DNA of 37,749 nucleotides from Actinomycetes bacterium. Its GTDB lineage: Bacteria; Actinomycetota; Acidimicrobiia; IMCC26256; Chersky-534. Positions within the stretch are counted from its first letter, which is position 1. Every line of letters begins with the position of its first letter. The DNA is taken from NCBI GenBank assembly GCA_025463865.1, contig JAODBH010000147.1:1-37749 (forward strand). The letters are read 5' to 3'. Made by a program: the position numbers and the translations under genes. The notes under the pieces were generated by a model. That model ran no database searches and had not been told where the DNA came from. It saw only the letters and a program-made list of their open reading frames with translations. Below are positions 23,146 to 31,652 of the stretch, one piece after another.

Positions 23146-24405
23146 ATGAACCCTCAGGTGGCTCCGCTTCTGGAGCGCGTCCTCGGACCGGACCTTCCCG
23201 TGGCGATCCGGGCGTGGGACGGGAGCCGCACCGGCCCTGCCGACGCTCCGGCGACGGTGGTCCTCAAATCGCCGGTCGCGCTCCGCCGATTGCTGGGTGC
23301 GCCGAACGATCTCGGGTTCGGCCGCGCCTACGTCGCCGGCGACCTCGACGTCGAAGGCGACCTCTACGCGGTGCTCGAGCTCCGCGAGCACGTGCAGCAC
23401 CCGCACGTGGGGCCGAAGGAGATACGCGAGGCGGTGCAGATCCTGGGCAAGGACACCTGGAGCAAGCCCGAGCTCCCGCCGCAAGAGGTGCGCCTCAGCG
23501 GCCGTCGCCATTCGAAGTCGCGTGACGCGGCCGCGATCTCGTACCACTACGACGTCTCCAACGCGTTCTACCGGATGGTGCTCGGCCCGACGATGACGTA
23601 CTCGTGCGGGGTCTGGCCCGAGCCCGACACCACCCTCGACGAGGCGCAGTTCGCGAAGTACGAGCTCATCTCGCGCAAGCTCGGCCTGCAGGAGGGCATG
23701 CGCCTCCTCGATGTCGGCTGCGGCTGGGGCGGGATGCTGCTCCACGCGGCGAGGGAGCACGGCGTCAGCGGCGTCGGGGTCACGATCTCCACCCAGCAAG
23801 CTGACCTCGCGGCGAAGCGGGTCGCCGAAGCCGGACTCACCGACAAGATCAAGATCCGCGTGCAGGACTACCGCGACATCGACGACGGGCCGTTCGACGC
23901 CATCAGCTCCATCGGCATGTTCGAGCATGTTGGCGAGGCCAAGCTCGGCGGCTATTTCACCCGCATGAAGGAGCTCCTGGCCCCAGGCGGCCGGTTCCTC
24001 AATCACGGCATCAGCCAGGCGCCCCGGGGCAGGCGCCCGCTCGTCGGCCGGGCCGGGTTCGTGGGCCGCTACGTGTTCCCCGACGGCGAGCTGCTCGAGG
24101 TGGGCACCGTCGTCACCGCCATGCAGGAGAACGGGTTCGAGGTGCGCAACGTCGAGAACCTGCGCGAGCACTATGCGCGCACCCTCCGGGCGTGGGTGGA
24201 CAACCTCGAGGACAACTGGGACGACGCCGTGGCCGAGGTCGGCGAGGGCCGCGCCCGGGTGTGGCGCCTCTACATGGCCGGCTCGGCCGTCGGCTTCGAG
24301 GCCGGCGTGATCCAGATCCACCAGACCCTCGCGGTGCACCACGCGCCCGGGTCGAGCGGCCTGCCGGCGCGCCCCGACTGGGACACCACGCCGCTCGTGG
24401 GTTGA
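23146..24405 (+). CDS. Cyclopropane-fatty-acyl-phospholipid synthase family methyltransferase
   Basis: A 419-residue SAM-dependent enzyme of the CFA/mycolic acid cyclopropane synthase family, acting on unsaturated acyl chains of membrane lipids. Motifs: N-terminal lipid-binding domain (1-125), SYHYDVSNAFY (132-142), TYSCG (151-155), SAM motif LLDVGCGWGGM (187-197), SSIGMFEHVG with the active-site glutamate, and NHGISQAP. The ATG at 23146 follows TAGGAGG. Lying 83 bp after the MarR gene on the same strand, it may share regulation with the efflux pump, as a membrane-remodelling response, but a separate promoter is equally possible. Confidence 0.92.
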   Translation: MNPQVAPLLERVLGPDLPVAIRAWDGSRTGPADAPATVVLKSPVALRRLLGAPNDLGFGRAYVAGDLDVEGDLYAVLELREHVQHPHVGPKEIREAVQILGKDTWSKPELPPQEVRLSGRRHSKSRDAAAISYHYDVSNAFYRMVLGPTMTYSCGVWPEPDTTLDEAQFAKYELISRKLGLQEGMRLLDVGCGWGGMLLHAAREHGVSGVGVTISTQQADLAAKRVAEAGLTDKIKIRVQDYRDIDDGPFDAISSIGMFEHVGEAKLGGYFTRMKELLAPGGRFLNHGISQAPRGRRPLVGRAGFVGRYVFPDGELLEVGTVVTAMQENGFEVRNVENLREHYARTLRAWVDNLEDNWDDAVAEVGEGRARVWRLYMAGSAVGFEAGVIQIHQTLAVHHAPGSSGLPARPDWDTTPLVG

Positions 24406-24488
24406 TCCGTGCACGCCACGGCCTCCTCGTCCGTCAGGATGGGGCAGTGCCGCGGCGTTCCGCGGCCCCATCGGCGACAGGAGACCCC

Positions 24489-24707
24489 GTGAGCACGAAG
24501 CCAGGTGGCGCAGGCAAGCCCGACGCGGACAGGCCGGAACCCGAGGTCGAGGGCGACCCCGAGCACCCGCACCCGGAGCTCGACGAGTTCGGCCACAAGA
24601 TCACCGACGAGTGGGTCGACGACGAAGGTCGCGATGTCGTGTCGGGCGACTGGGAGCTCGAAGAGGACCAGAAGCGCGCGGGCGACATCCCCGACGACGA
24701 GCGCTGA
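24489..24707 (+). CDS. Small acidic hypothetical protein (72 aa)
   Basis: A 72-residue, highly acidic, proline- and aspartate/glutamate-rich protein with no cysteine, no membrane segment and an ending DIPDDER; it looks intrinsically disordered in its first third. A coherent stretch (HPELDEFGHKITDEWVDDEG) may fold. The GTG at 24489 follows AGGAGA at a good distance. The M20 peptidase gene begins 8 bp after its stop, so the two are likely co-transcribed. Function unknown; not recognised as a known family. Confidence 0.6.
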   Translation: MSTKPGGAGKPDADRPEPEVEGDPEHPHPELDEFGHKITDEWVDDEGRDVVSGDWELEEDQKRAGDIPDDER

Positions 24708-24715
24708 TCCGCCGC

Positions 24716-26167
24716 ATGACGAGCACTGCAACCGATGGGAACGGGCGCGAGCGCGGTGCCGCGCTGCACGCGACGGTCGAGGAGCTCTGGGCCGTCGACG
24801 TGATGGAGCCCCTCAGCGAGTTCCTGCGGATCCCCGACCTCTCACCCGCGTTCGATGCCGAGTGGGAAGCGCACGGTCACATTGCGGCCGCGGTCGACCT
24901 GATCACCGATTGGTGCCGCGCCCGGCCGATTCTCGGGTTGACGGTCCGCGTCCTGGAGATCGAGGGGCGTACGCCGGTGGTGGTGTGCGAGATCCCGGCC
25001 ACGCCCGGCGCCGAGGACGCGGGCACGGTCCTGCTCTACGGGCACCTCGACAAGCAACCCGAGATGACCGGCTGGCGCGACGGGCTGTCGGCATGGGCCC
25101 CGGTCCTCGACGGGGAGCGGCTCTACGGCCGCGGCGGGGCCGACGACGGCTACTCCGTGTTCGCCGCGCTCACCGCGATCACCGCCGTGCGCGAGCACGG
25201 CGGCGCGCACGCGCGGTGCGTCGTCCTCATCGAGGCGTCGGAGGAGAGCGGGAGCCCCGATCTGCCCGCGCACCTGGCCGAGATCGACGACGTGCTGGGG
25301 ACCCCGAGCCTGGTGGTCTGCCTCGACTCGGGCGCCGCCTCCTACGACCGCCTCTGGGTCACCACCTCGCTGCGCGGTCTGGTCTCCGGCCGGTTGCGGG
25401 TGCAGGTCCTGACCGAAGGCGTGCACTCGGGCGCCGCCGGCGGCGTCGTGCCGTCCGCGTTCGCGATCGTGCGCGAGCTCCTCGACCGGGTGCAGGACCC
25501 GCGCACCGGTGACGTGCTGGTCCCGGAGATGCACGTCGACATCCCGCCGGCCCGGGTCGCCGAGGCCCGGACCACGGGTGCCGAGCTCGGGGCTGACGTG
25601 GCGTCGGGCTTCCCGTTCGCCGGATCCACACGGCCGCTCACCGACGACCCGGCCGAGCAGCTGCTCGCCACCACCTGGCGCCCGGCGCTCGAGGTCATCG
25701 GGCTCGACGGCCTGCCCGCCACGGCCGACGCGGGCAACGTCGCGCGCCCCGAGCTCACGGTCTCGCTGTCGTTCCGCATCCCGCCGCGCTGCGATCCGGC
25801 CGCGGCGGGCGACGCGCTCCGAAAGGTGTTGGAGGCAGACCCGCCGTGGGACGCGTCGGTGTCCTTCGAGCTCGAACCGCTCGCCGCGGGCTGGGACGCC
25901 CCGCCCGAGGCCCCGTGGCTCACCCGGGCCCTCGACGCGGGTTCCGTCGCCGGCTTCGGGCTGGACGCCCGCCACTTCGGCGAGGGCGGGTCGATCCCGT
26001 TCATGGCCATGCTCGGTGAGCAGTTCCCCGACGCGCAGTTCGTGGTCACCGGCGTGCTCGGCCCGGCGTCCAATGCGCACGGCCCCAACGAGTTCCTCGA
26101 CCTGCCCACCGCGCGCGGCGTCACCACCGCCGTCGCCGTCGTCCTCGAGGCCCACGCCTCCCGCTGA
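24716..26167 (+). CDS. M20 family metallopeptidase/dipeptidase
   Basis: A 483-residue zinc-dependent hydrolase of the M20 (CNDP-like dipeptidase) family. Metal-site blocks are LLYGHLDKQPE, YGRGGADDG, EASEESGSPD (catalytic and metal-binding glutamates) and CLDSGA; the dimerisation domain begins at SGRLRVQVLTEGVHSG, and FGEGGSIPFM carries the last conserved part. The ATG at 24716 is chosen because it follows the acidic protein's stop and precedes the start of homology; the frame is open upstream only as a shadow. It should cleave dipeptides or related amides in the cytoplasm. Converges with the VOC gene at 26178. Confidence 0.9.
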   Translation: MTSTATDGNGRERGAALHATVEELWAVDVMEPLSEFLRIPDLSPAFDAEWEAHGHIAAAVDLITDWCRARPILGLTVRVLEIEGRTPVVVCEIPATPGAEDAGTVLLYGHLDKQPEMTGWRDGLSAWAPVLDGERLYGRGGADDGYSVFAALTAITAVREHGGAHARCVVLIEASEESGSPDLPAHLAEIDDVLGTPSLVVCLDSGAASYDRLWVTTSLRGLVSGRLRVQVLTEGVHSGAAGGVVPSAFAIVRELLDRVQDPRTGDVLVPEMHVDIPPARVAEARTTGAELGADVASGFPFAGSTRPLTDDPAEQLLATTWRPALEVIGLDGLPATADAGNVARPELTVSLSFRIPPRCDPAAAGDALRKVLEADPPWDASVSFELEPLAAGWDAPPEAPWLTRALDAGSVAGFGLDARHFGEGGSIPFMAMLGEQFPDAQFVVTGVLGPASNAHGPNEFLDLPTARGVTTAVAVVLEAHASR

Positions 26168-26177
26168 CCGCCGCCGG

Positions 26178-26624
26178 TCAGGCGGGTGGGAACGGGGGGA
26201 GCTTCTCGCGGAACGCGACGGGCAGCAGCTCGATCAGCTGGCCGTCCGGGTCCCGCACCATGATCGCGAGCTCGATGTCGGTCTCCTCGATCACCGTGCC
26301 GCCGAACTCCCGGACCTTGGCGCACGCGGCGGGGATGTCCTCGACGCTGACCGAGAGATGCGTGAGGCCCGGCATGTTCATCGTCCGCTCGACGAACGGC
26401 TCGGGCTCCGCGAAGCGCAGCAGCTCGAGCACGAACGCGCCCAGCCGCAGGTAGACCGCGTGCAGTCCGGGCTTGGGCAGCTGCAGCAGCTTGTCCGACA
26501 TCTCGTCGGGCGGGTACAGCTCGTACCAGTACTCGAAACCCAGCGCGCCTTCGTAGAAGCGGCGGGAGCGCTCCACGTCGGTGACACCCACGCCGACGTG
26601 GTTGAGGACCTCCGGTGACGTCAT
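26178..26624 (-). CDS. VOC family protein (glyoxalase/epimerase-like)
   Basis: A 148-residue vicinal-oxygen-chelate protein with two beta-alpha-beta-beta-beta modules. Candidate metal ligands are H9 (VLNHVGVGV), the glutamate in FVLELLRF, the histidine in LTHLSVSV and the glutamate in LIELLP, i.e. a complete H-E-H-E set as in glyoxalase I and methylmalonyl-CoA epimerase. Reaction not assignable. ATG at 26624, 7 nt after a TAAGGT hexamer. Downstream of map on the same strand but separated by a hairpin. Confidence 0.88.
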   Translation of the reverse strand: MTSPEVLNHVGVGVTDVERSRRFYEGALGFEYWYELYPPDEMSDKLLQLPKPGLHAVYLRLGAFVLELLRFAEPEPFVERTMNMPGLTHLSVSVEDIPAACAKVREFGGTVIEETDIELAIMVRDPDGQLIELLPVAFREKLPPFPPA

Positions 26625-26631
26625 GTCCCGG

Positions 26632-26637
26632 ACCTTA
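26632..26637 (-). promoter_or_regulatory. -10 hexamer of a leaderless promoter (TAAGGT)
   Basis: Minus-strand TAAGGT, 7 nt before the ATG at 26624. Confidence 0.5.
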
Positions 26638-26648
26638 GCGAGAGACCA

Positions 26649-26690
26649 AGGGCCTTCATAGAGCCCTCGTCGGGGGCGTCCTGAAGCCCT
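26649..26690 (-). terminator. Stem-loop after map
   Basis: Outer arms 26649-26658 and 26682-26690 pair with one bulge; inner GCCC (26663-26666) and GGGC (26674-26677) extend the structure. It starts 13 nt after the map stop, with no T-tract, like the other hairpins after genes here. Confidence 0.45.
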
Positions 26691-26703
26691 CGAGCGCTCG
26701 GGG

Positions 26704-27597
26704 TCAGTCCTCGAGGGTGAGGATCTCGTGGCCGTCGTCGGTGACGAGGATGGTGTGCTCGAACTGGGCGGTGAGCTTGCGGTCCTTGGTCACCGCGGTC
26801 CAGCCGTCGGGCCACTGGTCGAAGTCGTAGTCACCGAGGGTCAGCATCGGTTCGATGGTGAACGTCATCCCGGGCAGCATCACCGTGTCGGCGCGCGGGT
26901 CGTCGTAGTGCGGCACGACCAACCCGGAATGGAACCGGGTACCGATGCCGTGGCCGGTGAAGGAGCGCACGACGCCGAACCCGGCGGCTTCCGCGTAGCG
27001 CTGGATCGCGTAGCCGATGACGTTGATCCTCCGGCCCGGCTTCACCACCTTGATGCCCCGCATCATCGCGGCCTTCGTGGTCTCGACCAGGCGGCGCGCC
27101 TCGGGCGAGACGTCGCCCACGAGGAAGGTGGCGTTGCAGTCGCCGTGGACGCCTCCGATGTAGACGGTGACGTCGACGTTCACGATGTCGCCGTCGCGGA
27201 GGACCGAGCTGTCGGGGATGCCGTGGCAGATGACCTCGTTGACCGAGGTGCACACCGACTTCGGGAACCCGCGGTAGTTCAGCGGGCTGGGGTACGCGCC
27301 GTGGTCGACGATGTACTCGTGGGTGATGCGGTCGATGGAGTCGGTCGTGACCCCGGGGGCGACGGCTTCACCGCTGATCCGCAGGGTCGCCGCGGCGAGC
27401 TTGCAGGCCGCCCGCATCGCCTCGATCTGGGCGGGCGTCTTGACCTCGGTCTCGCCCCGGGCCGGCGGCCGGCCGTCGGCGTAGTCGGGGCGTTCGATCC
27501 CGGCGGGGACCGCGAGGCGCGGCGAGATGCTTCCGGGCCGGACCGATCCGTATTCGAGCGACTTGCCGGGTCGCACCCGGCGGGTCTTCGTGCGCAT
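26704..27597 (-). CDS. map: Methionine aminopeptidase, type 1c
   Basis: Removes the initiator methionine from new proteins at the ribosome. The 297-residue protein has a 55-residue N-terminal extension with proline-rich [17 protein letters not shown], the type 1c linker known from the mycobacterial enzyme, and then the pita-bread fold: [14 protein letters not shown], metal ligands in NVDVT and HGDCN, GHGIG, TIEPML and the last glutamate in AQFEHTIL. The frame is open much further upstream; the ATG at 27597 gives the proper length and follows TACACT by 7 nt. Divergent from the small membrane protein gene at 27685. Confidence 0.95.
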   Translation of the reverse strand: MRTKTRRVRPGKSLEYGSVRPGSISPRLAVPAGIERPDYADGRPPARGETEVKTPAQIEAMRAACKLAAATLRISGEAVAPGVTTDSIDRITHEYIVDHGAYPSPLNYRGFPKSVCTSVNEVICHGIPDSSVLRDGDIVNVDVTVYIGGVHGDCNATFLVGDVSPEARRLVETTKAAMMRGIKVVKPGRRINVIGYAIQRYAEAAGFGVVRSFTGHGIGTRFHSGLVVPHYDDPRADTVMLPGMTFTIEPMLTLGDYDFDQWPDGWTAVTKDRKLTAQFEHTILVTDDGHEILTLED

Positions 27598-27604
27598 GCA
27601 CCCC

Positions 27605-27610
27605 AGTGTA
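27605..27610 (-). promoter_or_regulatory. -10 hexamer of the map promoter (TACACT)
   Basis: Minus-strand TACACT, 7 nt before the map ATG; no ribosome-binding site lies between, so the mRNA is probably leaderless. Confidence 0.5.
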
Positions 27611-27684
27611 CGGAGGACACACGGGGTATCGGCACCGGCGACCGCGTACGACACGGGGTCCGGGACGCGTGCGATGCTCGGGCC

Positions 27685-28101
27685 ATGTCCGACCTCCGGC
27701 AACGCTGCATCTATCTCGCCCGGGCCCGCTTCGTGCTCGGTCTCGGCCTGTTCGCCTTCCCGGGCCTCCTGGGCCGCGTCTGGGTCGGGCGCGGAGCCAA
27801 CGCACCCGCGGCCAAGCACCAGATGCGCGCCGCCGCCGTCCGGGAGATGGCGCTGGCGGCCGGTGCGTCCATCGCGCTGGGCGAGCGCGAGCACGGCGCC
27901 GACTGGCTCTCGATGCTCGCGGTGGTCGACGCCGGCGACGCGGTCAACGGCGTGATCAGCCGGCGTCTCCCGAAGCGGCTCAAGCTCGTGTCCCTCGTCG
28001 CCGCCGCGTCGGCCACCGGGCACATGCTCCTCGCCCGACAGGTCGCCGACACGACCGGCGCCCGCAATGCGGCCAGCGCGCCGATGCCCACCGACGGCTG
28101 A
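27685..28101 (+). CDS. Small membrane protein of unknown function
   Basis: A 138-residue protein with a basic N-terminus ([11 protein letters not shown]) and about four short hydrophobic segments ([62 protein letters not shown]). It resembles small actinobacterial DUF4267-type membrane proteins, but that match is by eye only. ATG at 27685; no ribosome site is obvious and a GATGCT hexamer lies 6 nt upstream. 40 bp separate it from the RraA-like gene on the same strand. Confidence 0.7.
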   Translation: MSDLRQRCIYLARARFVLGLGLFAFPGLLGRVWVGRGANAPAAKHQMRAAAVREMALAAGASIALGEREHGADWLSMLAVVDAGDAVNGVISRRLPKRLKLVSLVAAASATGHMLLARQVADTTGARNAASAPMPTDG

Positions 28102-28141
28102 CCCTTCAACGACCGACCACCCCTGACCCGGAGGCCCCACG

Positions 28142-28771
28142 ATGCCCGAGACCGACGACCGGCGTGACGAGATCCTCCAGCTGGGGGCCGCGACGCTCGG
28201 CGAGACCGGCGGCCGCGCCATGCAGGCCCGCATGCGCGCGGCGTGGCCCGGGGCGACGGTCGCGGGTCCGGTGTTCACGGTCAGATGCTCGCCCGCCGAC
28301 AACCTGGCCATCCACGTCGCCGCGGCCACCGCCCCGTCGGGGTCGGTGTTGGTGGTGCAGATCGACGGCGAGCCCGAGCGTGGCTACTGGGGCGAGGTGC
28401 TGACCACCGCGGCCGAGTCGCGCGGCGTTCTCGGCCTCGTCATCGACGGGGGAGTGCGCGACTCCGCCGCGCTCGAGGCCCACGGTTTCCCGGTGTTCTC
28501 GACCATGCTGGCACTGCGTGGCGCCGACAAGAACCAGGTCGGCAGCGTCAACGAGGCGATCACCGTCGGCGACGTGACGGTCGAGCCCGGCGACTGGGTC
28601 GTGGGTGACGGCGACGGCGTCGTGGTCATCCCCGGCGGCTCGCTCGACGCGGTGCTCGCCGAGGGCAGGGCCCGCGCCGACAAAGAAGAGGCCTGGTTCA
28701 CCAAGCTGCGCGCGGGCACCACCACGGTCGAGCTGCTCGACCTCGACGTCAGCCCGATCCGCCGGGGCTGA
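28142..28771 (+). CDS. RraA-like aldolase/decarboxylase
   Basis: A 209-residue member of the RraA/HMG aldolase family. The [14 protein letters not shown] block carries the conserved Arg-Asp pair for substrate and metal, and [17 protein letters not shown] is the second conserved strip. Members split 4-hydroxy-4-methyl-2-oxoglutarate or 4-carboxy-4-hydroxy-2-oxoadipate and decarboxylate oxaloacetate; others bind RNase E, an unlikely role outside proteobacteria. ATG at 28142. Its 3' end overlaps that of the convergent coaA gene by 23 bp. Confidence 0.9.
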   Translation: MPETDDRRDEILQLGAATLGETGGRAMQARMRAAWPGATVAGPVFTVRCSPADNLAIHVAAATAPSGSVLVVQIDGEPERGYWGEVLTTAAESRGVLGLVIDGGVRDSAALEAHGFPVFSTMLALRGADKNQVGSVNEAITVGDVTVEPGDWVVGDGDGVVVIPGGSLDAVLAEGRARADKEEAWFTKLRAGTTTVELLDLDVSPIRRG

Positions 28772-29585
28772 GTCGGGCCGCTCCCTCGGCGAGCCTGCCG
28801 GTCTGGTCGATCAGCCGCACCCGATGTGACGCGTCCTTCTCGATCACGACGTCGGCCGCGGCGCGGGTTGGCTGGATGTGCTGCGCGAGGTTGACCACGT
28901 TGATGTGCTGCCATGCCCCGGTGGCGAGGCCGTCGGCGTCGGCGCCGGAGAGATCGGACCACGCGTGGAAGAACGAGTCCGGGTCGTCGCGGGCCTCGAG
29001 CAGAAGCTTGCGGAACCGGGCCAGGTACCAGCTGAAGACCGCGTCGGGCGGGGCGTCGACGTAGACCCCGAGGTCCGCGAGCGTCGAGCCGTCGACGAGC
29101 GGAGCGAGCGCGTGCAGACCTTCGACGACGAGCAGATCGGCGGCCGGCAGCTCGGTGGAGGCGCCGGGGACGATGTCGTAGCGCTCGTGTGAATAGACCG
29201 GGACCCGGAGCCCGCGTTCGCCGGCACGCACCGCGGCCATGAACCGCAGGATCCCGTCGGCGTCGTACGACTCGGGGAAGCCCTTGCGAAGACTCAACCC
29301 CGCCGCGTCGAGCTCCGTGTTCCTGAGCAGAAACGAGTCGAGGCTGACGATGGCGACCTCCGGTCGCCCGGGCCCCGCGGCCGCGAACTCGCCGAGGACG
29401 CGGGCCACGGTCGACTTCCCGACCGCGACGCCTCCGCCGACCGCGACGACGTACGGCGCGGGCCGCGAACCACGCGACGTCGCACACGTGTTCAGCGCGC
29501 GGGCGAGTGGCGCGAGCGCCGCCAAGAAAGCGCGCTCGTCGGCTTCCACCGCCGAGGGTCCCGAGTCCGGGGGACTGCCGCTCAC
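28749..29585 (-). CDS. coaA: Type I pantothenate kinase
   Basis: Phosphorylates pantothenate, the first step to coenzyme A. The 278-residue protein has the P-loop GGGVAVGKST (50-59), VSLDSFLLRN, GFPESYD, PVYSHERYDIV and VEGLHAL, in family order. It is about 35 residues shorter than the enterobacterial and mycobacterial enzymes at the N-terminus. The GTG at 29585 lies 7 bp after the stop of the zinc-ribbon gene; the upstream open frame is that gene's shadow. Co-transcription with the zinc-ribbon protein is likely. Confidence 0.9.
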   Translation of the reverse strand: MSGSPPDSGPSAVEADERAFLAALAPLARALNTCATSRGSRPAPYVVAVGGGVAVGKSTVARVLGEFAAAGPGRPEVAIVSLDSFLLRNTELDAAGLSLRKGFPESYDADGILRFMAAVRAGERGLRVPVYSHERYDIVPGASTELPAADLLVVEGLHALAPLVDGSTLADLGVYVDAPPDAVFSWYLARFRKLLLEARDDPDSFFHAWSDLSGADADGLATGAWQHINVVNLAQHIQPTRAAADVVIEKDASHRVRLIDQTGRLAEGAARLSPGGSG

Positions 29586-29592
29586 AACCCCG

Positions 29593-29796
29593 CTACCAGT
29601 CGGCCGACGGCCGGTCGCCGGCGGCGGCCTCGTCGTCTTCGTCGGGGACGACGACGTCCCAACGGTCGACGCAATCCTCGCAGCGGTAGGCGACGATGTC
29701 GCCCGGCCGGAACGGGATCTCGTCGTCGCGGTGGGTGAGGAGGTGGCACTTCCCTCCGCAGTCGACGCACACGATGTTCTCCGGGACGTCGACCAT
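29593..29796 (-). CDS. Small zinc-ribbon protein
   Basis: A 67-residue protein with two cysteine knuckles, C10-x2-C13 (plus C17-H18) and C39-x2-C42, and an acidic tail (PDEDDEAAAGD). A four-cysteine zinc-ribbon fold is expected; function unknown. The ATG at 29796 is preferred to one at 29829 because it lies 6 nt after a TACCGT hexamer and the longer start would run into the divergent gene. It precedes coaA by 7 bp. Confidence 0.75.
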   Translation of the reverse strand: MVDVPENIVCVDCGGKCHLLTHRDDEIPFRPGDIVAYRCEDCVDRWDVVVPDEDDEAAAGDRPSADW

Positions 29797-29802
29797 CGGC
29801 CC

Positions 29803-29808
29803 ACGGTA
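29803..29808 (-). promoter_or_regulatory. -10 hexamer for the zinc-ribbon/coaA unit (TACCGT)
   Basis: Minus-strand TACCGT, 6 nt before the ATG at 29796; leaderless mRNA expected. Confidence 0.5.
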
Positions 29809-29815
29809 CCGGGGA

Positions 29816-29821
29816 TAGCGT
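29816..29821 (+). promoter_or_regulatory. -10 hexamer for the 29828 operon (TAGCGT)
   Basis: TAGCGT, 6 nt before the ATG at 29828. It lies only 7 bp from the oppositely oriented TACCGT, so the two divergent promoters interleave. Confidence 0.5.
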
Positions 29822-29827
29822 GCCGGC

Positions 29828-30790
29828 ATGTCACCGATCGCCGCGTCCGACGAGGGTCGTCACCCCAGCGGACCGGAGGCCCTCTGGGGCGAGTCGTGGT
29901 ACTTCGACTTCGCCGCGTCCGACGGCTCCTACGGTGGCTACGTCCGCCTCGGGCTGTACCCGAACCGCGGCGTGGCCTGGTTCTGGCTCGCGCTCGTGCA
30001 TCCCGACCGGCCGCTCGTGTTCATCCGCGATCACGCGGTACCCGTCCCGAACGGCGAAGCACTCGTGCTCGACGGGGGCGCCTACCGCGCCGAGATCCGG
30101 GCCGACCAGCCCCTCGAGCGGTGGAGCGTGGTCGTCCGGGGCGCGGCGCGATCGCGTGACGACCCGGCGGGAGCGTTCCACGACGCGCCGACCGCGTGGA
30201 CCGACGTCGACGTGCGGCTCGAGTGGGTGGCCGCTGCACCCGTGTTCGAGTACGCGCTCACGACGCGGTACGAGCAGACGAGCCACGTCACCGGCAGCTT
30301 CACGGTCGATGGCCGCACCACCGCGGTCGACGCGCCCGGGCAGCGCGACCACTCGTGGGGCGTGCGGGATTGGTGGGACAACCCGTGGTGCTGGTCGGCG
30401 GGCACCTTCGCCGACGGCCGCGCGTTCCACCTCCTCAACACGGTCTTTCCGGGCGGCGGGAGCTACACCACCGGATACACCGTCGCCGCGGTGCGCGGCG
30501 CCGAGGGCTGGACCGAGGTGACCGCCGGCGCGGTCGACGCCGTCCTCGACCCCGAGCTCCTCCCGACCACCGTCGGGCTCATGGTGGGGGACCTTGCCGT
30601 CACCGCCGCGCCCATCGCGCACGCACCCCTGCTGCTCGTGTCCGACGACGGCCGCGAGTCGCGCTTCGCGCGCACGCTCATGCACTACGTCGACGCCGAC
30701 GGCATCGAGGGCACCGGTTGGCTCGAGAGCAACTGGCCGCCGGGGACCGCGCCCGAAACCGCACCCACGGCCTCGCCCGCCGAGACATGA
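29828..30790 (+). CDS. CrtC/AttH-like lipocalin-fold protein (DUF7064 type, tentative)
   Basis: A 320-residue, beta-rich soluble protein without signal peptide. The conserved block GQRDHSWGVRDWW (171-183) with the following NPWCWSAGTFADGRAFH is typical of proteins related to hydroxyneurosporene synthase and AttH, two-lipocalin-domain proteins that bind or hydrate isoprenoid or steroid-like molecules. The N-terminal half (WYFDFAASDGSYGGYVRLGLYPN) matches the first domain of that group. Specific function unknown. It opens a four-gene operon in which every junction is a 4-bp overlap. Confidence 0.75.
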   Translation: MSPIAASDEGRHPSGPEALWGESWYFDFAASDGSYGGYVRLGLYPNRGVAWFWLALVHPDRPLVFIRDHAVPVPNGEALVLDGGAYRAEIRADQPLERWSVVVRGAARSRDDPAGAFHDAPTAWTDVDVRLEWVAAAPVFEYALTTRYEQTSHVTGSFTVDGRTTAVDAPGQRDHSWGVRDWWDNPWCWSAGTFADGRAFHLLNTVFPGGGSYTTGYTVAAVRGAEGWTEVTAGAVDAVLDPELLPTTVGLMVGDLAVTAAPIAHAPLLLVSDDGRESRFARTLMHYVDADGIEGTGWLESNWPPGTAPETAPTASPAET

Positions 30791-31275
30791 CGGCCGCGGA
30801 TCCCAAGCGAACCGGGCTCGACGACGCGCTGGCGCGGTGGCGGGCTGCGGGCGACGACCTTCAGCGCGCGCTCGAGGCCGCGGTCGCAGCGGGGGCGTCG
30901 CTCGCCGGGGTCGATCTCAACGGCGCGCTGCTCCGCGGGGCACGGCTCGGCGGTGCGCAACTTGCCGGTGCCGTGCTCGACGGCGCGTTTCTCGAGGGCG
31001 CCGACCTCCAAAGGGCCGACCTTCGCGGCGCGCAGCTCCACGCGGCCTTCCTGTGGGGAGCCCAGCTGGGCGACGCCGACCTCACCGACGCCGTGCTCCA
31101 CGGCGCAAACTTGCATGGCGTCGACGCGACCGGCGCGTGCCTGCGCAACGCGGATCTCACCGAGGTCATGGCGTTCAAGGCCGACTTCACCGGTGCCGAT
31201 CTCACCGGTGTCCGCCACGACTCGCTCACCCACTGGCCCGCGGGTTTCGCGGCCCCGACGCAGGAGACCCCATGA
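30787..31275 (+). CDS. Pentapeptide-repeat protein
   Basis: A 162-residue protein. After a helical N-terminus (1-35) come about 21 tandem A-[DNQ]-L-x-x pentads (37-142), for example GADLQRADLRGAQL, predicting a right-handed quadrilateral beta-helix; a short tail follows. Family members include DNA-mimic gyrase protectors (MfpA, Qnr) and many scaffold proteins. The electrostatics here are not strongly acidic, so DNA mimicry is not evident. The ATG overlaps the previous stop (ATGA, 30787-30790). Confidence 0.9.
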   Translation: MTAADPKRTGLDDALARWRAAGDDLQRALEAAVAAGASLAGVDLNGALLRGARLGGAQLAGAVLDGAFLEGADLQRADLRGAQLHAAFLWGAQLGDADLTDAVLHGANLHGVDATGACLRNADLTEVMAFKADFTGADLTGVRHDSLTHWPAGFAAPTQETP

Positions 31276-31652
31276 CCGAAGGGATCGGTTGGCTCCGCGG
31301 CGTCATCTTCGACGCCGAGGACCCCGAGAAGCTCGCCGCCTTCTGGCAGGCCGTGCTCGGCGTCGGCGTGGCCAAGCGGGTGCCTGGATGGATCGCGTTG
31401 GAGCCCGGCCGCACCGGCGTGCTGCTGGCGTTCCAGCCCGTCGACGAGGAACGGCCGAAGACGATCAAGGTGCGGCTCGACATCGTCGTCGAGGAGCTCG
31501 AGCACACCACCGAGCAGGTCGTGGCCCTCGGCGCCACCCTCGTCGACGTCGTGCACTTCAAGCCCGGGGAGGAGCACCGGGTGTTCACCGACCCGGAAGG
31601 CAACCAGTTCAACCTCGTGCTGCCCGAGCCGGAGGCGGAGCCCGTGTCATGA
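31272..31652 (+). CDS. VOC (glyoxalase-like) protein
   Basis: A 126-residue protein of the glyoxalase-like VOC type: GVIFDAEDPEKLAAFWQAVLG at the N-terminus and VFTDPEGNQFNLVLPE at the end. The usual first histidine is replaced (RGVIFDA), so the full metal set is not present and it may bind a ligand rather than catalyse. ATG overlaps the stop of the pentapeptide gene, and its own stop overlaps the next start. Confidence 0.85.
   Translation: MTEGIGWLRGVIFDAEDPEKLAAFWQAVLGVGVAKRVPGWIALEPGRTGVLLAFQPVDEERPKTIKVRLDIVVEELEHTTEQVVALGATLVDVVHFKPGEEHRVFTDPEGNQFNLVLPEPEAEPVS

Noticed and set aside
22600-24471. A 623-codon minus-strand open frame over marR and the methyltransferase
   Set aside because: It is antisense to two well-supported genes and its translation has no domain; codon-position G+C fits the plus-strand genes.
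27598-28329. Upstream extension of map
   Set aside because: It would run antisense through the small membrane protein gene, and the protein from ATG 27597 already has the full type 1c length.
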